Assembly (NCBI RefSeq): GCF_004364325.1
Contig: NZ_SOCP01000022.1
Location: 62,001-126,000 of the forward strand
From: Actinophytocola oryzae
GTDB taxonomy: Bacteria > Actinomycetota > Actinomycetes > Mycobacteriales > Pseudonocardiaceae
Direction of reading: 5' to 3'
Length of the DNA stretch: 64,000 nucleotides
Each line of letters starts with the position of its first letter. Within the stretch, counting starts at the first letter, position 1. The notes beneath the pieces are model-generated. The model saw only the letters and a program-made list of their open reading frames with translations, was not told the origin of the DNA and did not search any database. Of this stretch, positions 9,078 to 17,504 are shown one piece after another. Both the position numbers and the translations under genes were made by a program.

Positions 9078-9587
9078 ATGGCGAGCTGGAACCACGACGG
9101 CACCCAGGACCCGGTTCCGCCGCCGCTGATGAGCGACCCGTTGTCGGGCCTGGTAACCGGCGGCAAGTACGACGGTGAGATGGTCCGCGTCCGCGTGATC
9201 GAGCCCGCCGCGCCAGACGTCGAGGCCGTCCGCGTGGCCATGGAGTCCGTGCTCGACGAGAACTCCGAGCTGCGGATCGACGTGCCGGGCCCGCCGCTGC
9301 CCCCGACGGAGACGTCCGGCAAGCCGTTACCTCCGCCCGAGACGACCGGCAAGCCGCTTGCGCAGCCGACCGTCAAGATCCCGGCGCCGACACCACCCAC
9401 CGGCATCCCGGTGTCCCGGCTGGGCGGGGCGCCGCTGGAGATCCCGGCTCCGCGCCGGTCGCGACCACCACGCAAGAGGTGGTCGCCAGGGCTCGCGGCG
9501 GTCGGGTTGTTACTGCTGGTGATGGCCGTGCTCGTCCTGGTGATGCTGGCCAGCCTGATCGACACAATCTCGTCCATCTTCAGCTGA
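9078..9587 (+). CDS. Small tail-anchored membrane protein with Pro-rich linker
   Basis: 169 residues. The N-terminal ~75 residues are soluble (GGKYDGEMVRVRVIEPA, then an acidic stretch), followed by a Pro/Thr-rich linker with three degenerate TxGKPLxxP units (residues ~80-105), a basic patch RRSRPPRKR, and a single C-terminal transmembrane helix of ~25 residues. The ATG at 9078 has AGGGAG five bases upstream. An in-frame GTG at 9051 sits 5 bases after TAGTCT and could be a leaderless alternative adding nine residues. Unknown function; probably in the topA operon. Confidence 0.6.
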   Translation: MASWNHDGTQDPVPPPLMSDPLSGLVTGGKYDGEMVRVRVIEPAAPDVEAVRVAMESVLDENSELRIDVPGPPLPPTETSGKPLPPPETTGKPLAQPTVKIPAPTPPTGIPVSRLGGAPLEIPAPRRSRPPRKRWSPGLAAVGLLLLVMAVLVLVMLASLIDTISSIFS

Positions 9588-9672
9588 ACCCTCAGCACTC
9601 TCAGGTTGGCCGCGCTACGTTACCCGCGCGTCCTGGTTACCCTGTAAGGGCGCGGGGATCCGTGGAGAAGGG

Positions 9673-11784
9673 GTGGCGGGCATCAGCGGGGGTGCTAGCT
9701 CAGAGGGGACGGCGGGTGCCGGTGCGCCCGCCGAGTCCGGCGCTTCCATCACACACCGCGCGCGGAGTGTGCTGGCGATCCGCGCCTTCCGCAGACTGTG
9801 GGGCGTCACCTACCTCTGCAGCATCGGTGACTGGCTGTCGCTTCTCGCGCTGGCCGGCTTCGTCAGCAAGCTGACCGAGGGCTACCAGGTGCAGAGCTTC
9901 GCCTTCGCGGGCGTCGTGCTGACACAGCTGCTGCCCGGTCTGCTGTTCGCCCCGCTCGGCGGGATCCTCGCGGACCGCTTCGACCGCCGCAAGATCATGG
10001 TCATCTGCGACGTCCTCCGTTGCGGGCTGTTCGTGTCGATCGCGGTCGTGGGCTCGCCGCTGTGGCTGTTCATCGGCAACTTCCTGATCGGCTGCTGCGC
10101 GCTGATGTGGATCCCGTCGAAGGACGCGGCGGTCCCGAACCTGCTGCGCCGCCGGGACCAGGTCGAGACGGCGAACCAGCTCGGGCTGGTGATGACCTAC
10201 GGCATCGCGGTGATCAGCGGCGCGGGCCTGTACACGGCGATCACCGGCATCACCACCAACCTGAACCTGCAGCCCGACCCGCACGGCCTGGGCATCGCCA
10301 AGATCATCCTGGTCATCAACGGCCTGCTGTACCTGACCAGCGCGATCCTCGTCGCGACCCGCATCCCCGAGCTGTCACTCCGCGACACCCCGCTCGCCGA
10401 GGCCCGCAAGGCCGACGAGGCGGCGAAGAAGTCGTCCGGCGAGAAGCAAGGCATCATCGCGATGGCCCGCGACGCCGCGCGCTTCGTGCGAAGTACGCGG
10501 CTGGTTCGCGGCCTGCTGATCGGCATGGTCGGCGCGTTCGCCGCGGCAGGCGCGCTGGTCGGCTCGGCCCGCACCTACGCGGACAGCCTGCTCGGCGGTG
10601 AGTCCGCCTTCGGCCTGCTGTTCGTGGCCCTGTTCATCGGCCTGGCCACGGGCATGGCCGGTGCTCCCAAGCTCGCGCGCAGGCTGCCGCACAACCGCCT
10701 GTTCGGCATCGCGATCGTGCTGGCAGGCCTCGCGCTGTCGCTGGTCGCGCTGTCGCCGCACCTGATCGTGTCGGTGATCACGGTCATGATGGTCGGCGGC
10801 TGCGCCGGCGCCGCCTTCCTCACCGGTGTGACGATCATCGGCACCCAGGTCGAGGACGCGATCCGCGGCCGCATCAACGCGATCTACCAGTCGCTGATGA
10901 AGATCATCCTGGCCGGCGCGATCCCGCTGACACCGCTGCTCATCGGTCTGGTCGCCCCCCACAAGATCGAGGTGTGGGGCCGCGAGATGCAGATCGACGG
11001 CTCACGCCCGGTGCTGCTGGCGGCAGGCCTGATCGCCGCGCTTGTCGGTGTGATCGCCTACCGCCAGATGGACGACCGCAGGAGCGAGCCGATCCTGGCC
11101 GACCTGCTCAACGCCATCCGCCGCAAGCCACGCCGCCTGGCAGGCCTGCTGGTGGCGGTCGAAGGCGACACGGTCGCGGACACGTCGATCCAGGCCCACC
11201 TGCTGGCCGACTGGCTGAAGCGCCCCGGCGCGAAGGAGGTCGTGCTGGCCTCGGACCCGGCCCTGGACGACGAGAGACTGCGGGCAGTGCTGACCGGCGC
11301 CCAGCTGTCCGGCGCCAGAGCGCACGCCCTGGTGGCGGCGGCCGTACGCGCGGACATCGTGGAACGGCAGATCAGGCCCGCGCTCGACCGGGGTGCGCTG
11401 GTGGTGATGGAGCGTTTCGTCGACAGCCCGCTCGCCCACCTGTCCGTGGCCGCGGACCTGGACCCGGCGGAGCTGGAGGGCCTGGCCGACTGGGCAACCG
11501 CCCGGCTGCGCCCCGACGTGACGATCCTCCTGGACCGCGACCCGAGCACGATGGGGGCATCGGAACGAACCCGCCCGCCGGAACACCACTGGCACGTCCA
11601 GCGGGTCCTGACCGAGATGGCGGCCGCGGACCCCGACCGCTACGTCGTGGTCGACGCGGACGGCACACCGGAGCAGGTGGCGGTGCGGGTGCGGATAGCG
11701 GTGCAGACCGCGCTGGCCGGGCGCAGGCAGGGGAGCCTCCTGCCGAGCGATAGCCTGGCGCCGGTAGAGGTCCGAGCGACGTAG
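9673..11784 (+). CDS. MFS transporter fused to a degenerate thymidylate-kinase-like domain
   Basis: 703 residues. Residues ~30-460 form a 12-helix major facilitator unit with the motif-A loop ADRFDRRK after helix 2. Residues ~480-690 align with dTMP kinase: a beta-strand and P-loop region, a DRY-like ERFVDSPLA and a LID-like region. MFS-TMK fusions are known in actinobacteria and often annotated as tmk. Here the P-loop reads EGDTVADTSIQ (497-507) where active enzymes read EGxDGxGKSTQ, so the phosphate-binding lysine is Thr504 and the glycines are lost. The kinase half is therefore unlikely to be catalytic and a separate tmk should exist. GTG start preceded by GGAGAAGG. It lies 21 bases upstream of holB, which matches the usual tmk-holB order. 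Confidence 0.85.
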   Translation: MAGISGGASSEGTAGAGAPAESGASITHRARSVLAIRAFRRLWGVTYLCSIGDWLSLLALAGFVSKLTEGYQVQSFAFAGVVLTQLLPGLLFAPLGGILADRFDRRKIMVICDVLRCGLFVSIAVVGSPLWLFIGNFLIGCCALMWIPSKDAAVPNLLRRRDQVETANQLGLVMTYGIAVISGAGLYTAITGITTNLNLQPDPHGLGIAKIILVINGLLYLTSAILVATRIPELSLRDTPLAEARKADEAAKKSSGEKQGIIAMARDAARFVRSTRLVRGLLIGMVGAFAAAGALVGSARTYADSLLGGESAFGLLFVALFIGLATGMAGAPKLARRLPHNRLFGIAIVLAGLALSLVALSPHLIVSVITVMMVGGCAGAAFLTGVTIIGTQVEDAIRGRINAIYQSLMKIILAGAIPLTPLLIGLVAPHKIEVWGREMQIDGSRPVLLAAGLIAALVGVIAYRQMDDRRSEPILADLLNAIRRKPRRLAGLLVAVEGDTVADTSIQAHLLADWLKRPGAKEVVLASDPALDDERLRAVLTGAQLSGARAHALVAAAVRADIVERQIRPALDRGALVVMERFVDSPLAHLSVAADLDPAELEGLADWATARLRPDVTILLDRDPSTMGASERTRPPEHHWHVQRVLTEMAAADPDRYVVVDADGTPEQVAVRVRIAVQTALAGRRQGSLLPSDSLAPVEVRAT

Positions 11785-11805
11785 GTTTCCCCGGAGGCAC
11801 TGGGC

Positions 11806-13002
11806 GTGAGCAACGTGTGGTCCCAGGTCGTCGGCCAGCCGGACGCGGTGGCGGTGCTCCAGGCGTCCGCCAGGGTCGCGGCGTCGATGGTCGACGGCAC
11901 GTTCGCGGGCGGCTCGACGTCGGCGGTGGCCCACGCGTGGCTGTTCACAGGTCCGCCCGGCTCCGGTCGCTCGGTGGCGGCAAGAGCGTTCGCGGCGGCG
12001 TTGCAGTGTGAGACCGGCGAGGGCTGCGGCGAGTGCCGGGGCTGCCGCACCGCGATGGCGGGCACACACGCGGACGTGCACGTGGTGGTCCCGGAGGGCC
12101 TGTCGATCTCGGTCGCGGAGATGCGGTCGCTGGTCCAGATCTCGGCACGCAGGCCAACGGGCGCCCGCTGGCAGGTAGTGATCATCACCGACGCCGACCG
12201 CCTGACGGAAGGCGCGGCGAACGCCCTGCTGAAGGCGGTGGAAGAGCCCCCGGCGAGAACGGTCTTCCTGCTGGCGGCCCCGTCGGACCACCCGGAGGAC
12301 GTCCCGGTGACGATCCGGTCGCGCTGCCGCCACCTGGCGCTGCGCACCCCGGCGCCCGACGCGATAGCCGAGGTCCTCCATGCGAGGGACGGCATAGAGA
12401 CGTCGATGGCGTCGTGGGCCGCCTCGGTGTGCGGGGGACACGTGGGCCGAGCCCGCCGCCTGGCCACCGACGAGGCGGCCCGCACGCGCAGGGAGGCGGT
12501 GTTGAGGATCCCCCTGAACCTCCGCAACCTGTCAGACGTCTTCGACTGCGCGGACGTGCTGGTGAAGGCCGCGGAGGCCGACGCGAACCAGGTGAGCGGC
12601 ACCCGCGACGAGGCCGAGAAGGAAGCCCTGAAGACGGCCATGGGCCACGGCGGCACCGGCAAGGGCGCGGCAACCGCGACGAGAGGCAGCGCGGCGGCGA
12701 TCAAGGAGCTGGAACGTCGCCAGAAGAGCCGAGCCACCAGAACCCAACGCGACGCGATCGACCTCGCGCTGGTGGACCTGGCCGGCTTCTACCGGGACGT
12801 GCTGGTGATGGCGTCAGGCAGCCCGGCCACCCTGACCCACCCGGACCGCGAACGCGACGCGAGGCAGGCAGCGGGCATGTGGACGCAGATCTCCACACTG
12901 CGACGCCTGGAAGCGGTACTGGCGTGCCGCGAGGCGATGGAACTGAACGTGAAACCAAGGATCGCGATAGAAGCGATGCTGACCACGCTGCACTTCGGTT
13001 GA
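11806..13002 (+). CDS. holB: DNA polymerase III delta-prime subunit
   Basis: 398 residues. Clamp-loader subunit that, with tau/gamma and delta, loads the beta clamp. The AAA+ fold starts at VVGQPDAV; the P-loop is GPPGSGRS with Arg in place of Lys, normal for delta-prime, which does not hydrolyse ATP. Four cysteines in CETGEGCGECRGC form the zinc module, and SRCRH marks the sensor 1/SRC region. The C-terminal third is helical, with a Gly/Thr-rich insertion near residues 275-300. GTG start with GGAGG about nine bases upstream. Same strand as, and probably coexpressed with, the MFS/TMK-like gene. Confidence 0.93.
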   Translation: MSNVWSQVVGQPDAVAVLQASARVAASMVDGTFAGGSTSAVAHAWLFTGPPGSGRSVAARAFAAALQCETGEGCGECRGCRTAMAGTHADVHVVVPEGLSISVAEMRSLVQISARRPTGARWQVVIITDADRLTEGAANALLKAVEEPPARTVFLLAAPSDHPEDVPVTIRSRCRHLALRTPAPDAIAEVLHARDGIETSMASWAASVCGGHVGRARRLATDEAARTRREAVLRIPLNLRNLSDVFDCADVLVKAAEADANQVSGTRDEAEKEALKTAMGHGGTGKGAATATRGSAAAIKELERRQKSRATRTQRDAIDLALVDLAGFYRDVLVMASGSPATLTHPDRERDARQAAGMWTQISTLRRLEAVLACREAMELNVKPRIAIEAMLTTLHFG

Positions 13003-13076
13003 CGGTCGGTGCTGCCGGTCAACCCCGACCGGCAGCACCCGCTCGTCGTTCCTCCGCCAGTCGGCGGTTCAGTTCC

Positions 13077-15128
13077 CTAGGACCGACGCCGGTCCTCGTC
13101 AGCTTCCCGGGCGTCGGTCACCTCAGCGTCGACCTCGGTATCGGCTGCCCGCGCCTCGACTCGGGTGTCAGCCGCGTCCGCGCCACTCGCCTCGACCTCG
13201 GTGTCGTCTACTTCGGTGTCGTCTACTTCGGTGTCGGCTGCGCGGGCGTCGGCCTCGGTGTCGGTGTCGGCGTCGGTGGCGTGGGCCTCGGCTCCACTCG
13301 CGTCGACCTGGGTGTTGGCGGCGTGAGCGCCGTCGCTGCCCGCGTCGGCCTCGGCGCCGCCCGCGTCAGCCTCATCCGCGTCGGCTCCGGTATCGGCCGC
13401 GTCAGCAGGACCCGTTGCGGGGTCCTCCTCCGCAGCGTCGGGCGTCTCGGACTCGCTGTCCGGTGCCGAAGCATCGGCGGTATCCGCTTCGTCCACGGGT
13501 CCCTCATCGGTGCCGTCGCGCGGCTCGCCGGACTCGTCCGGGCCGACAGGGACCAGAACCCGCAGCCGAGGCAACGCCGCCACCAGCACAACACCGATCA
13601 GCAGCATCGCGGTGCCAGTCCAGAACAGCGGGATCGTCTTGTAGGCCATGGTCGTGTAGGCAAGCTCCATGGGCGCCCGCCCCTGAGGTTTGGGCGTGGG
13701 AGGCGGCGGAGGCTGCTCAGAAGTCCGACACACGACCCCACCCGCCGGCGCGTAAGCCCTGGCCACCTGCTCCCCAAGCGCCACCTGCGCGAGCGCCGAC
13801 GGCAGGTTCGGCAACCCGAGCGCCTGCGTCGGCAACACCTGCAGGTCCAGCATCCGCGCGGTGGCCCCCAGTTGGAAGCCCTTGAACGGCGCCGTCATAG
13901 CCATCCCACGCTGGTCGAGCTGAGCCACACCGAGCCGGATCACCCCGAGATCCAGCCGCTGGAGGGCGGCAGTGGCCTGCTGCCCGTTCGAGAGGAGATC
14001 CCCGATGATCGGCAGGTTGGGCGCGCCTGCGGCGAGCGGAATCCCCACCGGGATGTCGAGCTTGGGATGCGCGGCGTCGAGCTGCCCGAGGCTCCTCCCG
14101 CCCTGCTCGACGGCCAGAACGGGCGCGGTGTAGGCCACGTTCGAGGTGCTCTCGTCCCCGGTGGAGGTCACCTGGAGAGTCGGCTGGCTGACGACCCTGA
14201 TCTGGATCTCGAACGGCGTCCCCGCCAGGAGCTTCACGTTCGCGACCTGCATGGTGGAGGTGGACTGCACCGCCTTGTTGGCGGACCCGGGGATGTCGAC
14301 GAGCCGCACGACGGACCGCGCGGAGAGCGTGTTGGGCAGGCTGACGAGCGACCCGGCGCCGTCGGCCGCGGGCCTGGACCCACCGGAAAGCACCCCGCCG
14401 AGAGTGCTGAGCGGCCCGGCAAGCCTCTTCAACCCCTCGACGATCGCCGCGTCGGTGTTGGGGTCCGCGGGGGAGTCGAGCAAGCCGGAGAGGTCGTTGA
14501 CCGCCGGCAGGGTAGGGATCGTGTTGAGCAGGGAGAGGCTGGCGATCTCCGTGGTCGAGTCGGCGATGGTCCCGACACAGGGCCCGTCGGTGTCACTCCA
14601 CCGTGCGTGCACCTGCCCGGTCAACCCACTGGCCCGAACCACCGAGTCAAGCGGCGTCGAAGGCAGGGTCAACCCACTGTGGACGGGCTGAGGATTGTCA
14701 GGTGAGGCGGTCTGGGAGAGCGCACCGGGTGCCTGGGGACTACCTCCCTGAACGGCCAGCCCACCAGGCGCGGCCTGGGCGACGGACCGCTCGAAGGACA
14801 GGTACGCCTCGGAGTTGACCTGCGCGGAAGCGAGCCCGAACCCCAGCTCAGCGGCCGACTGCCTGGGCAGCTTGTCCTCGAGCCCAGGCTGAATGGCCTT
14901 GGTGGGCGCGGAGTTGGGCAGGACCCGCAGGATCCCAAGACTGGTCCCAGCGTCCCCGACAGCATGCCCGGACGGCACAACCCCAACAGGAGAGGACATC
15001 CCAGGCGACCCGGAATCGGCAGGCGTGGGGATGGGCGTGGTCGGCTGCGCGTTGGCAGGAGCGGCGGAGAAGCCCAGGACGAGCCCGGTAAGCCCCACCG
15101 CAGTCGCCGCCAGCAACCGTCCGCGCAT
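13077..15128 (-). CDS. Exported type I membrane protein with long acidic repetitive cytoplasmic tail
   Basis: 683 residues. A signal peptide (MRGRLLAATAVGLTGLVLG...ANA, residues 1-~30) is followed by a ~470-residue Thr/Pro/Gly/Ser-rich extracytoplasmic region with few cysteines. A single transmembrane helix lies at about 499-518, then a 165-residue tail composed almost only of Asp, Glu, Ala, Thr, Ser and Gly with irregular repeats such as ADTEVDDTEV. The tail ends in a basic DRRRS. The ATG at 15128 is preceded by AGGAGGAAG, so longer versions of the frame are rejected. I do not recognise the family. It converges on holB with a 74-bp gap and lies upstream of, and divergent from, tRNA-Thr. Confidence 0.75.
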   Translation of the reverse strand: MRGRLLAATAVGLTGLVLGFSAAPANAQPTTPIPTPADSGSPGMSSPVGVVPSGHAVGDAGTSLGILRVLPNSAPTKAIQPGLEDKLPRQSAAELGFGLASAQVNSEAYLSFERSVAQAAPGGLAVQGGSPQAPGALSQTASPDNPQPVHSGLTLPSTPLDSVVRASGLTGQVHARWSDTDGPCVGTIADSTTEIASLSLLNTIPTLPAVNDLSGLLDSPADPNTDAAIVEGLKRLAGPLSTLGGVLSGGSRPAADGAGSLVSLPNTLSARSVVRLVDIPGSANKAVQSTSTMQVANVKLLAGTPFEIQIRVVSQPTLQVTSTGDESTSNVAYTAPVLAVEQGGRSLGQLDAAHPKLDIPVGIPLAAGAPNLPIIGDLLSNGQQATAALQRLDLGVIRLGVAQLDQRGMAMTAPFKGFQLGATARMLDLQVLPTQALGLPNLPSALAQVALGEQVARAYAPAGGVVCRTSEQPPPPPTPKPQGRAPMELAYTTMAYKTIPLFWTGTAMLLIGVVLVAALPRLRVLVPVGPDESGEPRDGTDEGPVDEADTADASAPDSESETPDAAEEDPATGPADAADTGADADEADAGGAEADAGSDGAHAANTQVDASGAEAHATDADTDTEADARAADTEVDDTEVDDTEVEASGADAADTRVEARAADTEVDAEVTDAREADEDRRRS

Positions 15129-15218
15129 GCTTCCTCCTCGCACCACCCACCAACTACGTAACGAGACCGATCCCCACGAGTGACGCCTCCACAAGCCCAG
15201 CTACACTATGACCCGTTC

Positions 15219-15295
15219 GCCGCCTTAGCTCAGTCGGCCAGAGCGGCTCACTCGTAATGAGCAGGTCAAGGGTTCGATTCCCTTAGGCGGCTCCA
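15219..15295 (+). tRNA. tRNA-Thr (anticodon CGT)
   Basis: Full cloverleaf: acceptor GCCGCCT pairs with AGGCGGC, D-arm GCTC/GAGC, anticodon stem GCTCA/TGAGC around loop CTCGTAA with anticodon CGT at 15253-15255 (reads ACG), and T-arm AAGGG/CCCTT around TTCGATT. The discriminator base is T and CCA (15293-15295) is encoded. A terminator follows. Confidence 0.97.
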
Positions 15296-15311
15296 GGTCA
15301 GGAGCCTGTAA

Positions 15312-15347
15312 GCCCCAGTTCGGTCCTGTAAAGGGCGGAACTGGGGC
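15312..15347. terminator. Terminator after tRNA-Thr, possibly bidirectional
   Basis: GCCCCAGTTC and GAACTGGGGC form a perfect 10-bp stem around a 16-base loop, followed by CTTTTC. It separates the tRNA from the convergent HD-domain gene that ends at 15352 and could serve both. Confidence 0.85.
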
Positions 15348-15351
15348 CTTT

Positions 15352-15885
15352 TCATGACACGACCCCGAGGCGCGCGAACTCCCGCTGCCACGTCGCGTAC
15401 CACTCGCGGAACCACGGATGGCCCTCTGCCAGCGGGACTATCCAGCGAACCGTCTCCAGGTAGTACGAGCGTTGCTTCTCCTGGCGCGGGTGCGTGTCCA
15501 GGCGTTGCACATTGCTCGCCCGGTCCGCCAACTTCACCAGCAACGCCTCGGTCGGAGCAGAACGCAGCCGCGTCAGGTACGCCTCGCGGTCACCCGACTT
15601 CGTGACCCAGTCGACGAGGGTCGCCACCTCCTCGCCGAAGGTGGAACGGACCGTCGCGAGCGTGCACGGAGTGTCCTCCACCACGTCGTGGAGAACCGCG
15701 GCCGTCAGAGCCGGCCGCGACGCCACACCGGCGCCGTACGCCAGAAACGCCGTGGCCTCCCGCAGGTGTTCGACATACGGTTCACCCGCGGGTCTGCGCT
15801 GGTCACCGTGCCAGTGGGTCGCGAAGGCGACCGCATCGTCCAGGTCGGGTGGCCACGGGTCGCTTGCCGAGAACGTGCGCAGCAT
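15352..15885 (-). CDS. HD-domain (p)ppGpp hydrolase-like protein (SpoT/MESH1 type)
   Basis: 177 residues. The whole chain matches the hydrolase domain of RelA/SpoT enzymes: HGDQRR and EPYVEHL (residues 26-41), HDVVEDT at 66-72 with the metal-binding HD and catalytic ED, and KLADRASN at 118-125. There is no synthetase, TGS or ACT domain, so it would be a stand-alone small alarmone hydrolase, degrading (p)ppGpp or a related nucleotide such as NADPH or ppApp. The ATG at 15885 is chosen because TAGTCT lies exactly 7 bases upstream (leaderless); the open frame further upstream overlaps the opposite-strand aldolase. Substrate is inferred from family only. Confidence 0.85.
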   Translation of the reverse strand: MLRTFSASDPWPPDLDDAVAFATHWHGDQRRPAGEPYVEHLREATAFLAYGAGVASRPALTAAVLHDVVEDTPCTLATVRSTFGEEVATLVDWVTKSGDREAYLTRLRSAPTEALLVKLADRASNVQRLDTHPRQEKQRSYYLETVRWIVPLAEGHPWFREWYATWQREFARLGVVS

Positions 15886-15892
15886 GCCTCGA

Positions 15893-15898
15893 AGACTA
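15893..15898 (-). promoter_or_regulatory. -10 element of leaderless HD-hydrolase transcript
   Basis: TAGTCT on the minus strand, 7 bases before the ATG at 15885. It overlaps the first base of the opposite-strand Shine-Dalgarno AAGGAGG (15898-15904), so the two divergent starts share a 24-bp gap. Confidence 0.5.
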
Positions 15899-15909
15899 AG
15901 GAGGAACAC

Positions 15910-17073
15910 GTGGGTGAGCAGGAAATCCGGCGATCTCTGGTGGCACACGCGCCCCTGCGCCGCCGGCCGCACACCATGCTCCGCCGGATGCTCGACCGCA
16001 CCCCGCCCGACGCCCCGCTCTTCGGGCCCGACGCACCCGTCGCCCGGCTCGAACGTCGGCTCGCCGACCTGCTCGGCAAACCCCGTGCCCTGTTCTTCCC
16101 CAGCGGCACCATGGCCCAGCAGGTCGCCCTCCGCATCCACGCCGAGCGCACCGGCCGCCAGACCTTCACCGCGCACCCCGCCAACCACCTCGACCTCTGG
16201 GAGCAGCGGGGCTACGCCGCCGTCCACGGACTCCGCTACCACCCTGCGGGCGACGCTCTCCGGCTCCTCACGCTCGACGATCTCCACCAGGTCCACGAGC
16301 CGGTCGCCGCGCTGCTGATCGAGCTGCCGCAGCGGGAGATCGGCGGGCTCCTCCCGACCTGGGAGGACCTGAACGCCCAGGTCACCTGGGCTCGCGAGCG
16401 GGGCGCCGCCACCCACCTCGACGGCGCCCGGCTGTGGGAGGCCCAGCCCTTCTACGACCGGCCCCACGCCGAGATCGCCGGCCTCTTCGACACCGTCTAC
16501 GTCTCCCTCTACAAGGGCCTCGAAGGCGTCCGCGGTGCGGTGCTGGCCGGTGACGACGACATCATCGGGCAGGCCGACGTGTGGCGGCAGCGGCTCGGCG
16601 GTGCCATCCCCGACGCGTGGCCGCTCGCCGTCGCCGCGATGATCGGGCTCGACGACGTCATGCCGAGGATGGCCGCGTTCCGTGACCACGCCCTCGAGGT
16701 CGCCGGGGCCCTCGCCGCCAGCGGGCTCGCCACCGTGGTGCCCGACCCACCTCAGACACCGTTGTTCCACGTCCTGCTGCCGCTCGACGGCGAGGCCGCC
16801 ACACGGGCCCGCGACGAGCTGTTGGAGGAACAGGGCGTGCAGGTGTTCACCCGGGTGCGTGCCGAGTCGGTGCCCGGATGGTGTGGATTCGAGATAACCA
16901 TCAGTGAGAACGCGATGGAGTTCACCCCCGAAGAGGTGGTGAGTCTGATCGACGAACTCACCCGGCGCGCCCCTACGGTAGCGGGGTGCCGCTGTTCTCG
17001 TTTGAAGGCAAGTCGCCCAACGTCCACCCCGACGCCTGGATCGCGCCCACCGCGACGCTCATCGGGGACGTGA
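15910..17073 (+). CDS. Threonine aldolase family PLP enzyme
   Basis: 387 residues. Beta-eliminating lyase fold: LFFPSGTMAQQVAL near residues 58-71, HLDGARLWEA in the middle (the PLP-contacting Asp and the Arg), and Lys202 in SLYKGLEGVRGA as Schiff-base lysine. Expected reaction is cleavage of L-threonine or L-allo-threonine to glycine and acetaldehyde. The GTG at 15910 has a textbook AAGGAGG five bases upstream. The normal fold ends near LIDELTRRAP (about residue 357); the last ~29 residues are Arg/Ser/Pro-rich and lie over the first 88 bases of the carbonic anhydrase gene in another frame, suggesting loss of an earlier stop codon. The start codons of this gene and the HD gene are only 24 bp apart. 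Confidence 0.9.
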   Translation: MGEQEIRRSLVAHAPLRRRPHTMLRRMLDRTPPDAPLFGPDAPVARLERRLADLLGKPRALFFPSGTMAQQVALRIHAERTGRQTFTAHPANHLDLWEQRGYAAVHGLRYHPAGDALRLLTLDDLHQVHEPVAALLIELPQREIGGLLPTWEDLNAQVTWARERGAATHLDGARLWEAQPFYDRPHAEIAGLFDTVYVSLYKGLEGVRGAVLAGDDDIIGQADVWRQRLGGAIPDAWPLAVAAMIGLDDVMPRMAAFRDHALEVAGALAASGLATVVPDPPQTPLFHVLLPLDGEAATRARDELLEEQGVQVFTRVRAESVPGWCGFEITISENAMEFTPEEVVSLIDELTRRAPTVAGCRCSRLKASRPTSTPTPGSRPPRRSSGT

Positions 17074-17504
17074 CCGTCGAGGCCGACGCGTCCGTCTGGT
17101 ACGGCGTGGTCATCCGCGCCGACTTCGGCGCCATCGCGATCCGCGCGGGCGCGAACGTGCAGGACAACTCGGTCATCCACGTCGGCATGGGCTCGTGCGA
17201 GGTCGGGCCGGGCGCCACGATCGGGCACCTGTGCGTCGTGCACGACTGCACCATCGGCGCGGAGGCGTTGATCGGCAACGGCGCGACCGTGCTCGACGGC
17301 GCCGTGGTCGGCAAGCGCGCGATGATCGCGGCCGGCTCCACGGTCACGCCGGGGTCCGACGTGCCTGCCGAGACCGTCGCGTTCGGGTCGCCTGCCAAGA
17401 AGCGGGTGCCGCTCACCGGCACCGCCAAGGCCTGGGTCGACCACAACCCGCGGATCTACCAGGATCTCGCGCGGCGGCACCGGGACGGCATCGAACCCGT
17501 CTAG
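16986..17504 (+). CDS. Gamma-carbonic anhydrase-like left-handed beta-helix protein
   Basis: 172 residues, the usual size for the family. Hexapeptide repeats ([IV]GDVTVEADASVWYG and onward) form a left-handed beta helix. Candidate zinc ligands are His65, His81 and His86 (VIHVG, IGHLCVVHDC), the arrangement seen in CamH/PaaY-type proteins. Predicted to hydrate CO2, although many relatives have no measured activity. The GTG start overlaps the aldolase reading frame by 88 bases; translation may be coupled. Its TAG stop at 17502-17504 shares CTAG with the stop of the convergent GNAT gene. Confidence 0.9.
   Translation: MPLFSFEGKSPNVHPDAWIAPTATLIGDVTVEADASVWYGVVIRADFGAIAIRAGANVQDNSVIHVGMGSCEVGPGATIGHLCVVHDCTIGAEALIGNGATVLDGAVVGKRAMIAAGSTVTPGSDVPAETVAFGSPAKKRVPLTGTAKAWVDHNPRIYQDLARRHRDGIEPV

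Noticed and set aside
13145..13400. Repeat array in the acidic-tail gene as a mobile or regulatory repeat
   Set aside because: The repetition follows from codons for Asp/Glu/Val/Ala/Thr in one frame; no terminal repeats or target duplications.
15886..16770. N-terminal extension of the HD-hydrolase frame
   Set aside because: The extra ~295 codons lie antisense to threonine aldolase and resemble a shadow translation; the ATG at 15885 with its -10 element is preferred.
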